Below are positions 5,043-11,063 of a DNA stretch of 11,063 nucleotides, one piece after another; the stretch's first letter is position 1; every line of letters starts with the position of its first letter. The stretch is from assembly GCA_009885595.1 (NCBI GenBank), contig VFKJ01000044.1, forward strand, positions 1 to 11,063. Direction: 5' to 3'. The notes under the pieces are model-generated. The model searched no databases and had not been told where the DNA came from. It worked only from the letters and a program-made list of their open reading frames with translations. The translations under genes and the position numbers were made by a program. This DNA comes from Myxococcales bacterium (GTDB lineage: Bacteria > Myxococcota > Myxococcia > Myxococcales > Myxococcaceae).

Positions 5043-5906
5043 TCAGGCCAGCAGTCGTTCGAGGGCCAGGCGTGTTTCAGGGGGCAGCGCAGGGGTCAAG
5101 CGCAGGGCCCGGCGGGAGAGCAGGCGGTACAGGCTGCCCAGCTCGGGGGGGAGCGATTCCAGGTGCGACTGCACCACGCCCACGTCGCCGCGCACCACGG
5201 GCCCTGTGAGGCCGCGCTCGAGCCCGCGCGACTGCACGCCCCGGAGCGCCGAGCGCGAGAGCGGCAAGAGCGCCTGGAGCGCGACCTCGCGATCGAGCCC
5301 GGCTTCCTCGAGGGCCGCCACCGCGCCATCGAGCAGCGCGACCAGCAGCCCGGCGCTGAGCACCGCGCCTGCGTGGTAGGCGGAGCGGCCGGTCTCGGGG
5401 ACCTCGAGCGAGGACATGCCCAGGGCGTGCGCCATGCGCTCGAGCGAGGCGTGCAGCTCGCGATCGGTGCTGGCGAGGGCCACCGCGTGGCCTGCGAGCG
5501 GATCCTTCGGGTCGGAGATGGCCGCCAGCGGGTGGAACGAGCCAAAGGGGCGCTTGCTCCGGGCGCCGGCGAACACGGCCAGGGGGAGGGCGCCGCTGCA
5601 GTGCACCAGCGCGGTGGTGGGCCCCAGATCTTCTTCGACCAGCTCCATCGCGGGCACCACCGCCGAGTCCGGCACCGCGAGGATGCACAGGTGGGCTGCG
5701 CGCAGATCGTCGTGATCGGCCAGGAACACCCGCTGCGAGGCGGCGCGGCGCACCGAGTCTGCCGAGCGCGGGAGCACCGCCACGTTCCACCCGGCCTCCT
5801 TCAGCCCGAGGGCCAGCGCCCCGCCCACCCGCCCAAAGCCGACGATCACCACCCGTGGGGGCGGGGGCGTGCGCCGCCGGGGCGCGGCCTTTTTCGTCTT
5901 CTTCAA
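5043..5906 (-). CDS. DUF2520 / Rossmann-like NAD(P)-binding protein
   Basis: A 287-residue protein with an N-terminal dinucleotide-binding fold: VVIVGFGRVGGALA gives the GxGxxG motif at residues 23-28. It continues with HCSGALP (about 102-108), GSFHPL (122-127), a YHAGAV helix (177-182) and TGPVVRGD (234-241). This order is typical of the DUF2520 family, relatives of ketopantoate and pyrroline-carboxylate reductases whose substrate is generally unknown. It is probably a cytosolic oxidoreductase. The start is inferred to be TTG at 5906-5904, overlapping the clp stop by four bases (TTGA), with GGAG eight bases upstream at 5918-5915; later in-frame starts would cut into the first beta-strand. 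The N-terminus before the fold is unusually basic and proline-rich (Lys/Arg then four Pro, residues 2-17). The reading frame stays open far upstream through clp, but that extension is a shadow. Confidence 0.88.
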   Translation of the reverse strand: MKKTKKAAPRRRTPPPPRVVIVGFGRVGGALALGLKEAGWNVAVLPRSADSVRRAASQRVFLADHDDLRAAHLCILAVPDSAVVPAMELVEEDLGPTTALVHCSGALPLAVFAGARSKRPFGSFHPLAAISDPKDPLAGHAVALASTDRELHASLERMAHALGMSSLEVPETGRSAYHAGAVLSAGLLVALLDGAVAALEEAGLDREVALQALLPLSRSALRGVQSRGLERGLTGPVVRGDVGVVQSHLESLPPELGSLYRLLSRRALRLTPALPPETRLALERLLA

Positions 5907-8377
5907 CTCAGGCGCTCCGCTCCGGCGAGGGGGCGGAACAGCAGCTGCCCCGCGGCCAGCTCGATGCGCACCCGGTCGCCCTGCGCGAAGTCGCCCGCGA
6001 GGATCCGCTCGGCCAGCGGCCCTTCGACCAGGCGCTGCACGGTCTGGCGCATGGGGCGCGCGCCCAAGGTGGGGTCGAACCCGCCGCTCTTGAGCAGGTG
6101 CGCCACCACCTCGTCGCTCGCCTCGTAGGCGATGCCCTTCTCGGAGTGCAGCCGCTTGCTGGACTCGGTGAGGAGCAGGGTGGCGATCTTCGCGACCTCG
6201 ATCTCCTTGAGGGGCTTGAAGGCGCAGCGCTCGTCGATGCGGTTCCACAGCTCCGGGGGCAGCGAGCGGCGCGCGCTGTCGGTGGCGGCCTTCTCGCCGG
6301 TGACCTCGACGCTCTCCTGGCCAAAGCCCATCGAGCGGCTCTTGGCGGAGAACGCCTCGGCGCCCAGGTTGGTGGTGAGGATCACGATGGTGTTGCTGAA
6401 GTCGATGTGGCGGCCCTTGCCGTCGGTGAGCCGGCCTTCCTCGAGCACCTGCAAGAGCAGCAGCAGCACGTCGCGGTTGGCCTTGTCGATCTCGTCGAGC
6501 ACCACCACGGACGAGGGCTTGCGGCGCACGGGCTCGGTGAGCTGGCCGCCTTCGCCGAAGCCCACGTAGCCGGCGGGCGCGCCGATCAGGCGGGACACCC
6601 CGTGGCCTTCCGACATCTCGGACATGTCGATGCGGATCATCGCGTCGCGGCTGCCGAAGACGACGTCGGCCAGGCCGCGCGCCATCTCGGTCTTGCCCAC
6701 GCCGGTGGGCCCCAGGAAGAGGAAGCTGCCCATGGGCCGGCGGCTGGAGAAGCCGGCGTAGTTGCGGCGCACCACCCGCGCCACGCGATCGATCACCTCT
6801 TCGTGGCCGATGACGCGCTTGCGCAGGTCGCTCTCCATCGAGAGCAGGCGCGCGGAGTCGTTCATCAAGAGCCGCTCTTCGGGCAGCTGGGCGATCTTCG
6901 CGATCACCCGCGCCACGTCCTGCGCCTCCACCAGGGTCTTGCCTTCCCGGTGGCAACGCGAGCCCGCCAGATCGAGCACGGAGATCGCCTTGTCCGGCAG
7001 GAAGCGATCGCTGATGTACTTGGCGGACATCGAGGCGGCGGCCTGCAGCGCGTCGGGCGCGTACTTGAGGCGGTGGTGCTGCTCGTAGCGCGTCATCACC
7101 CCGTTCAGGATGTAGACGGTGTCGGGGATCGACGGCTCGTTGACCACCACCGGGGTGAAGCGGCGCTCGAGCGCGGGATCGTTCGAGAGGTGCTTGCGGT
7201 ACTCGTCGTGCGTGGTGGCGCCGATGCAGGGGAACTCGCCGCGCGACATCGCGGCCTTGAGCTCGTTGGCGGCGTCCTGCGGGCCTTCTCCGGTGGAACC
7301 GGCGCCCATCAGGGTGTGCACCTCGTCGATGAACACCACCACCCGGGCGGCGTTCTTCACTTCTTCCTTGAGCGAGTTGAGGCGCTCGGAGAACGAGCCG
7401 CGCAGCTGGGTGCCTGCGACCAGCGTGCCCATGTCGAGCTCGATGATCAGGCGGTCGCCCAGCGGGCCCTTCAGGTTCGAGAGCTGCTGCGCGACCCCTT
7501 CGACCACGGCCGTCTTGCCCACGCCGGGTTCGCCCAGGAGCACGGGGTTGTTGGTGCGGCGCTTGCCCAGGATGTCGATGATCTCGTCGATCTCGCGGGC
7601 GCGGCCCACCACGGGGTCGAGCTTTCCTTCGCGGGCGAGCGCGGTGAGGTTCTTTCCCAGCGAGGTGAGCAGCGGGAAGGTGCGCGGATCGAGCTGCCAC
7701 TTGCCCGACATCACGGTCGGGGCCGCGCGGGGCGCGTGGTGCGAGGGCGCCAGTGCGGGCGCGGTGGCGAGCTCGTCGAGCTCCTCGTCGGAGACGTCGT
7801 CGACCAGATCGCGAATCGACATCGCGGGCTTCAAGGTGGCGGGCTTCGGCGTGGGCGGCGGGGCGACCACCGCGGTGCGCGCGGGCGGCGCGAAGGGCAG
7901 GGGGGGCGCGCCCACCGGACGGCCGGAAGAAGCGCGCGGCACGTTCGGGGGCAGCTCCCGCTGCAGCATCAGGCGGCGCGGCATGCGGCCCGAGGTGAAG
8001 TACGAGAGCGCCGTGTTGCGCAGGGCCGTCAGATCCATGCCCGTCTTGAAGAGGAGATCCTGCGCGGAGCAGCGCACCCGCGTCATCGCGATCATCGCGT
8101 GCAGGCAGTCCGCTTCGGCAGAGCCGCAGTTGGCGGCGATCTCCTTGCCCTTCTCCCGCAGCTCCTTGACGAGCCCTTCCGGCTCGTTGGGCGCCGAGGT
8201 GAGCAGCTCGAGCAGGATGTCTTCGTTGACGCCCTTCTCGCCCAGCAACATCGCCGCGCGGTTCTCCACGGTGAACATCGCCAGCAAGACGTGGGCGGTC
8301 GTGAGGCGCTGGTTGACGCTCTGGGCGATGTCTTCTGCCTCCAGCATCACTTGAGCGAAGTCGGTGCTCTCGACCAT
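5903..8377 (-). CDS. Clp-family AAA+ ATPase, two-ring ClpA/ClpC type
   Basis: An 824-residue unfoldase. Residues 1-130 form a double Clp N-domain. Residues about 131-225 are a Pro/Ala-rich, probably disordered linker. AAA-1 carries Walker A GEPGVGKT (282-289), Walker B VVVFIDE (346-352) and the ERRF arginine finger (404-407). AAA-2 carries GPTGVGKT (556-563), VVVLDE (624-629), the pore loop GYVG (603-606), NRID (712-715) and sensor-2 GARPMRQ (772-778). No coiled-coil M-domain follows AAA-1, unlike ClpB and ClpC, so the layout is ClpA-like. A Met-Gly-Phe at 683-685 sits where the ClpP-docking [LIV]GF/L loop is expected. The AAA-1 pore loop reads AGTQLRG instead of AGTKYRG, losing the tyrosine. 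The ATG at 8375 has GGAG eleven bases upstream. It is first of a leftward unit with the DUF2520 gene. Energy-dependent unfolding, probably with ClpP, is the likely role; targets are unknown. Confidence 0.93.
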   Translation of the reverse strand: MVESTDFAQVMLEAEDIAQSVNQRLTTAHVLLAMFTVENRAAMLLGEKGVNEDILLELLTSAPNEPEGLVKELREKGKEIAANCGSAEADCLHAMIAMTRVRCSAQDLLFKTGMDLTALRNTALSYFTSGRMPRRLMLQRELPPNVPRASSGRPVGAPPLPFAPPARTAVVAPPPTPKPATLKPAMSIRDLVDDVSDEELDELATAPALAPSHHAPRAAPTVMSGKWQLDPRTFPLLTSLGKNLTALAREGKLDPVVGRAREIDEIIDILGKRRTNNPVLLGEPGVGKTAVVEGVAQQLSNLKGPLGDRLIIELDMGTLVAGTQLRGSFSERLNSLKEEVKNAARVVVFIDEVHTLMGAGSTGEGPQDAANELKAAMSRGEFPCIGATTHDEYRKHLSNDPALERRFTPVVVNEPSIPDTVYILNGVMTRYEQHHRLKYAPDALQAAASMSAKYISDRFLPDKAISVLDLAGSRCHREGKTLVEAQDVARVIAKIAQLPEERLLMNDSARLLSMESDLRKRVIGHEEVIDRVARVVRRNYAGFSSRRPMGSFLFLGPTGVGKTEMARGLADVVFGSRDAMIRIDMSEMSEGHGVSRLIGAPAGYVGFGEGGQLTEPVRRKPSSVVVLDEIDKANRDVLLLLLQVLEEGRLTDGKGRHIDFSNTIVILTTNLGAEAFSAKSRSMGFGQESVEVTGEKAATDSARRSLPPELWNRIDERCAFKPLKEIEVAKIATLLLTESSKRLHSEKGIAYEASDEVVAHLLKSGGFDPTLGARPMRQTVQRLVEGPLAERILAGDFAQGDRVRIELAAGQLLFRPLAGAERLS

Positions 8378-8597
8378 GTGGTGATGGACTCCCCGTGCGC
8401 CAGCGTGAGGCCCGAGTTGTACACCCCCGAGATCGCTGCCCCAAATTTTCCGCTACAGGTCGCCACAACGACGAAGCACCAGGGGTGATCCAATGCTTCC
8501 GGGCGGTTGGCTCAGAGTTCTTTTCCCATGGCGAAACTGGGGTGTTGGTGAAATCACCCACCGTCGCGGGCGTTGAGTGCGCGCCGCCCCCAAACCC
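8378..8597. other. Divergent intergenic region between clp and YIP1-family genes
   Basis: This is about 220 bases without a convincing gene. It must hold the promoters for both directions. A short palindrome GGTGA-AA-TCACC (8547-8558) lies in the right half and could be an operator. No CIRCE element, sigma54 -24/-12 pair or T-rich terminator was found. The frames open across it have poor composition and look like shadows. Confidence 0.5.
8416..8444 (-). promoter_or_regulatory. Weak candidate clp promoter
   Basis: On the reverse strand TTGGGG (8444-8439), 17 bases, then TACAAC (8421-8416). The spacing is ideal but the hexamers match only about 3/6 and 4/6. Transcription would begin near 8409, about 30 bases before the ATG. 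Low certainty in GC-rich DNA. Confidence 0.22.
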
Positions 8598-9320
8598 ATG
8601 GAAGCCCTGACCTTGCCCCTGCGCGCGTTACTCGACCCGGTCGGGGCCATCCCAAAGGCGGTGGAGACGCGCCGCTGGCTGGTGCCGTTGCTGCTGGTCG
8701 CGGTGTTGACCGCCGCCGCGGGCGCGGTGATCGCGCTGCGCCTCGACGCTTCGCGCCTGGTGATCCCGAAGATGGCGATGTCGGGCGAGCTGATGAAGGC
8801 CAGCGAGCGTGAGGTGAACGAGGCCATCGAGCAGGCGCAGCGGGTGGCGCTGGTGGGCGGCATCGCCAAGGGCCTGCTGCTGATGCCGATGCTGGTGCTG
8901 CTGCTCTCGGTGGCGCTCAAGATCGCCGCCTGGCTGCTGGGGAAGAAGGCGCTGTTCGCCGATCTCTTCACGGTGGCGGCGCTCACGATGCTGCCGGTGG
9001 CGGTCTTTCACGCCATCGAGGTGCTGGCGGCGCTCAAGTTGGACGTGATCACCCCCCGGGTCGCCGAGACGTTGGTGCCCTCGTCGGTGGCGGCGCTGGT
9101 GCAGCTGGCGCCGCCGGCCCTCAGCCGCGTCTATGGCGCCATCGACCTCATCAACATCTGGGCCTCGCTCTTGATGGGCCTGGGCTTCGCGGCCGCCTCG
9201 AAGTGGACCCCGTGGAAGGGCGCGCTGTTCGGCCTCTTCCTCTACGTGCTCTTCGCGTCGGCGTTCATGGTGGGACTGCCGGGCCTCGCGCCGCCCGGCG
9301 GTGGAATGGGGGGGAAGTGA
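8598..9320 (+). CDS. YIP1-family integral membrane protein
   Basis: A 240-residue protein with about five predicted membrane spans, at roughly residues 27-47, 84-116, 122-146, 181-201 and 208-228, and a charged segment (about 60-82) between the first two. The amphipathic start followed by LLDPVGAIPKAVETRRWLVPLLL matches the pattern of bacterial Yip1-domain proteins, where a LLDP-like motif precedes the first span. Function in bacteria is not established. The ATG at 8598 gives the natural family N-terminus but has no Shine-Dalgarno; a GTG at 8577 would add seven residues and is equally unsupported. A glycine-rich tail ends the protein. Its TGA is overlapped by the GTG of the TolC-family gene, so it is the first gene of the efflux unit and may help assemble or modulate that system. 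That link is inferred from position only. Confidence 0.8.
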   Translation: MEALTLPLRALLDPVGAIPKAVETRRWLVPLLLVAVLTAAAGAVIALRLDASRLVIPKMAMSGELMKASEREVNEAIEQAQRVALVGGIAKGLLLMPMLVLLLSVALKIAAWLLGKKALFADLFTVAALTMLPVAVFHAIEVLAALKLDVITPRVAETLVPSSVAALVQLAPPALSRVYGAIDLINIWASLLMGLGFAAASKWTPWKGALFGLFLYVLFASAFMVGLPGLAPPGGGMGGK

Positions 9321-10648
9321 CGTTGAGTCTCTCGAGTTTGCTTTTGCTGAGCCAGCTCGCCGCCACGCCGATCACCCTCGACGAGGTGCGAGAGGCTTCG
9401 CGGCAGTCGCTCGACGCCATCCGCGCGCAGCTCGACGTGGTGCGCGCTCAGACGGCGACCCGGGCCTCGCGCTCGGTGATCTTCCCCCAGCTCGACTTCA
9501 ACCTCGGCGCGGGCGTTTCCTTCATCGGCTCGCAGCGGGCGTTCCAGACCGTTCCGGTGGTCGATCCCGCGAGCGGCACCATCAGCGGCTTCGAGCAGAA
9601 GCCCGTCGACACCAACCCGGTGGAGCAGGGCCGCTTCACCCTGGGGCTCTCCCTCAACCAGCTGCTCTACGACGGCGGGCGGTGGTGGAATCAGATCGCC
9701 CAGTCCGGCGCACAGGAAGAGGCGACGCGCGGCCAGCTGGTTGAGCAGCAGCTTTCCAGTGAGCTCGAGGCGACGCGGCGCTTCTTCGAGCTGGTGAAGG
9801 CGCAGCTCACCTTGAAGGTCTTCGTGGAGACGGTGGGGCGCAGCAAGCAGCAGGTCGAGCGGGCCACCGCGCTCTACGAGGCGGGCCGCGCGCCCCGCAG
9901 CGGGGTCTATGACGCCCGCACGAACCTCGCCAACGACGAGATCAACGTGGTGCGGCAGAGGCAGCGCATCAGCCAGGCGCGGCTGTCCCTGCTGCAGTGG
10001 CTGGGCCGCAGTGACTCCGCCGTCGAAGCGGTGGTGCCGGCCGGCCTCGATCAGCCGCAGTCCACCTACCAGACCGCGACCGCGCTGAAGACGGCGCGCG
10101 ATCGCCGGCCGCTGTTCAAGTCGCTGGAAGCCAGCGTGCGGGCGGGCGAGCTGGGCCTGGCGGTCTCGCGCTCCGACTACTTCCCCCGCATCACCGCCTC
10201 GGCGAACTACTCGCGCAACTCGCCCGAGCTGGGGCGCTTCGTCGACCCCACCCGGCAGAACGTGCTCTCGCTGGGCGCGAACCTCACCTGGGATCTCTTC
10301 AGCGGCTTCCAGCACGTGGCGCAGGAAGAGCGGGCGCGCGCCGAGCTGACGCAGGCCCAGGCGCAGCAGAAACAATCGATCATCGACCTCGAGGCCGAGA
10401 TCACCCGCGCGAACGACGCCTACGCGACCGAGGTCGAGGTGCTGGCGATCTCGGAGAAGAACCTCGGGGTGGCGCAGGAACAGACGCGCCTGGAAGAAGA
10501 GCGCTTCGCCGCCGGCGCGGGCTCGTCGCTCGAAGTTCGCAACGCGCAGATCAAATACACGCAGGCGCAGCTCTCGGTGCTGCAGGGCAGGGCGGACGTC
10601 GCCACGGCCAGGGCAGCGCTGGAGCGGGCAGTCGGAGGCACACCATGA
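9317..10648 (+). CDS. TolC-family outer membrane efflux protein
   Basis: A 443-residue protein with a short hydrophobic signal peptide (about residues 1-16, MTLSLSSLLLLSQLAA) and no lipobox cysteine, so it should be a beta-barrel/alpha-tunnel channel rather than an OprM-type lipoprotein. Two OEP repeats are visible: the first contains YEAGRAPRSGVYDARTNLAND, the second ERFAAGAGSSLEVRNAQIKYTQAQ. These are the characteristic long tunnel helices, each following outer-membrane strands (GRFTLGLSLNQLLYDGG and LSLGANLTWDLFSGF). Length is typical. The start is GTG at 9317, overlapping the YIP1 TGA; TTG at 9323 with a G-rich tract eight bases upstream is an alternative. Its stop overlaps the adaptor ATG (ATGA). 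It would form the outer-membrane exit duct of a tripartite pump; substrate unknown. Confidence 0.93.
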   Translation: MTLSLSSLLLLSQLAATPITLDEVREASRQSLDAIRAQLDVVRAQTATRASRSVIFPQLDFNLGAGVSFIGSQRAFQTVPVVDPASGTISGFEQKPVDTNPVEQGRFTLGLSLNQLLYDGGRWWNQIAQSGAQEEATRGQLVEQQLSSELEATRRFFELVKAQLTLKVFVETVGRSKQQVERATALYEAGRAPRSGVYDARTNLANDEINVVRQRQRISQARLSLLQWLGRSDSAVEAVVPAGLDQPQSTYQTATALKTARDRRPLFKSLEASVRAGELGLAVSRSDYFPRITASANYSRNSPELGRFVDPTRQNVLSLGANLTWDLFSGFQHVAQEERARAELTQAQAQQKQSIIDLEAEITRANDAYATEVEVLAISEKNLGVAQEQTRLEEERFAAGAGSSLEVRNAQIKYTQAQLSVLQGRADVATARAALERAVGGTP

Positions 10649-11063
10649 CGTGGTGGAAGGGTTTGATCGCGGCGTTGATCGTCGCGGGCGTGGGTGGCAT
10701 CACGTTTGCGGGCCTGCGCGAGAAGCCGCCGCCGGCGACCGAGGTGCAGTTCGGCAAGGTGAAGAAGGGCCCCATCACCCGCACCGTCACCGGCGCAGGG
10801 AAGGTCGAGGCGGCCACCACGGTGAAGATCAGCAGCAACCTCTCGGGCGATCTCACCGAGCTGCTGGTGAAGGTCGGCGACACCGTCACCAAGGGCCAGG
10901 TGCTGGCCAAACTCGACAAGCGCCGGGTGGAAGCCAACGTGCGCCAGGCGTCGGCCTCGTGGTCTGCCGCGAAGAGCGAGATGGCCACCGTGCAGGTGGA
11001 GATCGATCGCCTCACCCGCGAGCTTTCGCGCGTCAGCGGCCTGGTGGAAAAAGGGCTGGCGTC
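10645..11063 (+). CDS. Periplasmic adaptor of efflux pump (MacA/HlyD family), N-terminal part
   Basis: Only the first 139 residues are present; the gene runs off the right edge. A single N-terminal membrane anchor (about residues 5-22) is followed by a proline-rich stretch, then VKISSNLSGDLTELLVKVGDTVTKGQVLAKLD (about 60-91, described here by position), which is the first half of the biotinyl-lipoyl domain. The coiled-coil hairpin begins near 95 with regularly spaced charged and alanine residues. The family links an inner-membrane transporter to TolC. The ATG at 10645 shares the ATGA overlap with the TolC gene and has GGAGG six bases upstream (10634-10638). The short, uncleaved anchor and the TGAGKVEAATTVKIS region look MacA-like, so an ABC-type MacB permease/ATPase may follow. 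An RND partner cannot be excluded. Confidence 0.9.
   Translation, partial: MTWWKGLIAALIVAGVGGITFAGLREKPPPATEVQFGKVKKGPITRTVTGAGKVEAATTVKISSNLSGDLTELLVKVGDTVTKGQVLAKLDKRRVEANVRQASASWSAAKSEMATVQVEIDRLTRELSRVSGLVEKGLA

Noticed and set aside
5903..8377. Clp gene as a type VI secretion ClpV or as ClpB
   Set aside because: No M-domain coiled coil and no type VI genes nearby; MGF docking-like loop argues for a ClpA/ClpC relative.
5855..8488. Long rightward open frames opposite clp (877 and 411 codons)
   Set aside because: Antisense shadows of a GC-rich gene; His/Gly/Leu- or Ser-rich translations with no recognisable domain.
8509..8525. TTGGCTC...TTCTTT as a sigma54 promoter for the YIP1 gene
   Set aside because: The GG element is present but no GC dinucleotide occurs at the required ten-base spacing.
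5907..8561. Very long leftward open frame extending the DUF2520 gene upstream to 8561 (1172 codons in all)
   Set aside because: It is the +1-type shadow of the clp gene: low-complexity Arg/Ala/Gly/Pro-rich translation, while clp in the overlapping frame has all Clp motifs. Only its last 287 codons are real.
8557..8583. GAGTGC at 8575-8580 as a possible CIRCE half upstream of clp/YIP1
   Set aside because: The DNA nine bases to its left (CCCACCGTC) does not resemble the CIRCE left arm.

Overview
The window is GC-rich (roughly two-thirds G+C by eye) with strong G/C at third codon positions. It looks like a chromosomal segment of a myxobacterium or a related Myxococcota/deltaproteobacterial lineage. 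That is an inference from the GroES and RpoZ N-termini, from a long ClpA/ClpC-type ATPase with a Pro/Ala-rich linker, and from many GTG/TTG starts; no rRNA is present to prove it. No CRISPR array, tRNA, insertion sequence or phage gene was seen.

Left part (1-2120): the first 26 codons of groES run leftwards off the edge. Behind them lie a sigma70-like promoter and a near-consensus CIRCE operator, with two further CIRCE-shaped inverted repeats upstream. Diverging to the right is a compact three-gene unit: two unrecognised, mostly helical proteins that share one base (stop/start), then a Nudix hydrolase. A long hairpin separates the Nudix gene from the convergent rpoZ.

Middle part (2119-8377, all leftward): a translationally coupled pair, a two-AAA-domain Clp ATPase followed by a DUF2520/Rossmann NAD(P)-binding protein (TTG start overlapping the clp stop), and then a SAM methyltransferase. 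After a 155-base gap that may hold the degraded tail of another gene comes a MOP-superfamily polysaccharide flippase (Wzx-like). A 62-base near-perfect inverted repeat of the small dispersed-palindrome kind lies next, then rpoZ with its own promoter.

Right part (8598-11063, rightward): three genes with overlapping stop/start codons encode a YIP1-family membrane protein, a TolC-family outer-membrane channel and the N-terminal part of a MacA/HlyD-type periplasmic adaptor, cut by the window end. The last two form the outer two-thirds of a tripartite efflux or secretion pump; the inner-membrane pump would be expected just downstream.

Most of the window is ordinary housekeeping and envelope content. 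The points most worth a second look are the triple CIRCE-like array at groES, the Clp ATPase whose first AAA ring lacks the pore-loop tyrosine and whose N-domain is tethered by an unusually long linker, the uncharacterised gene pair next to groES, and the possible gene remnant at 4107-4208.
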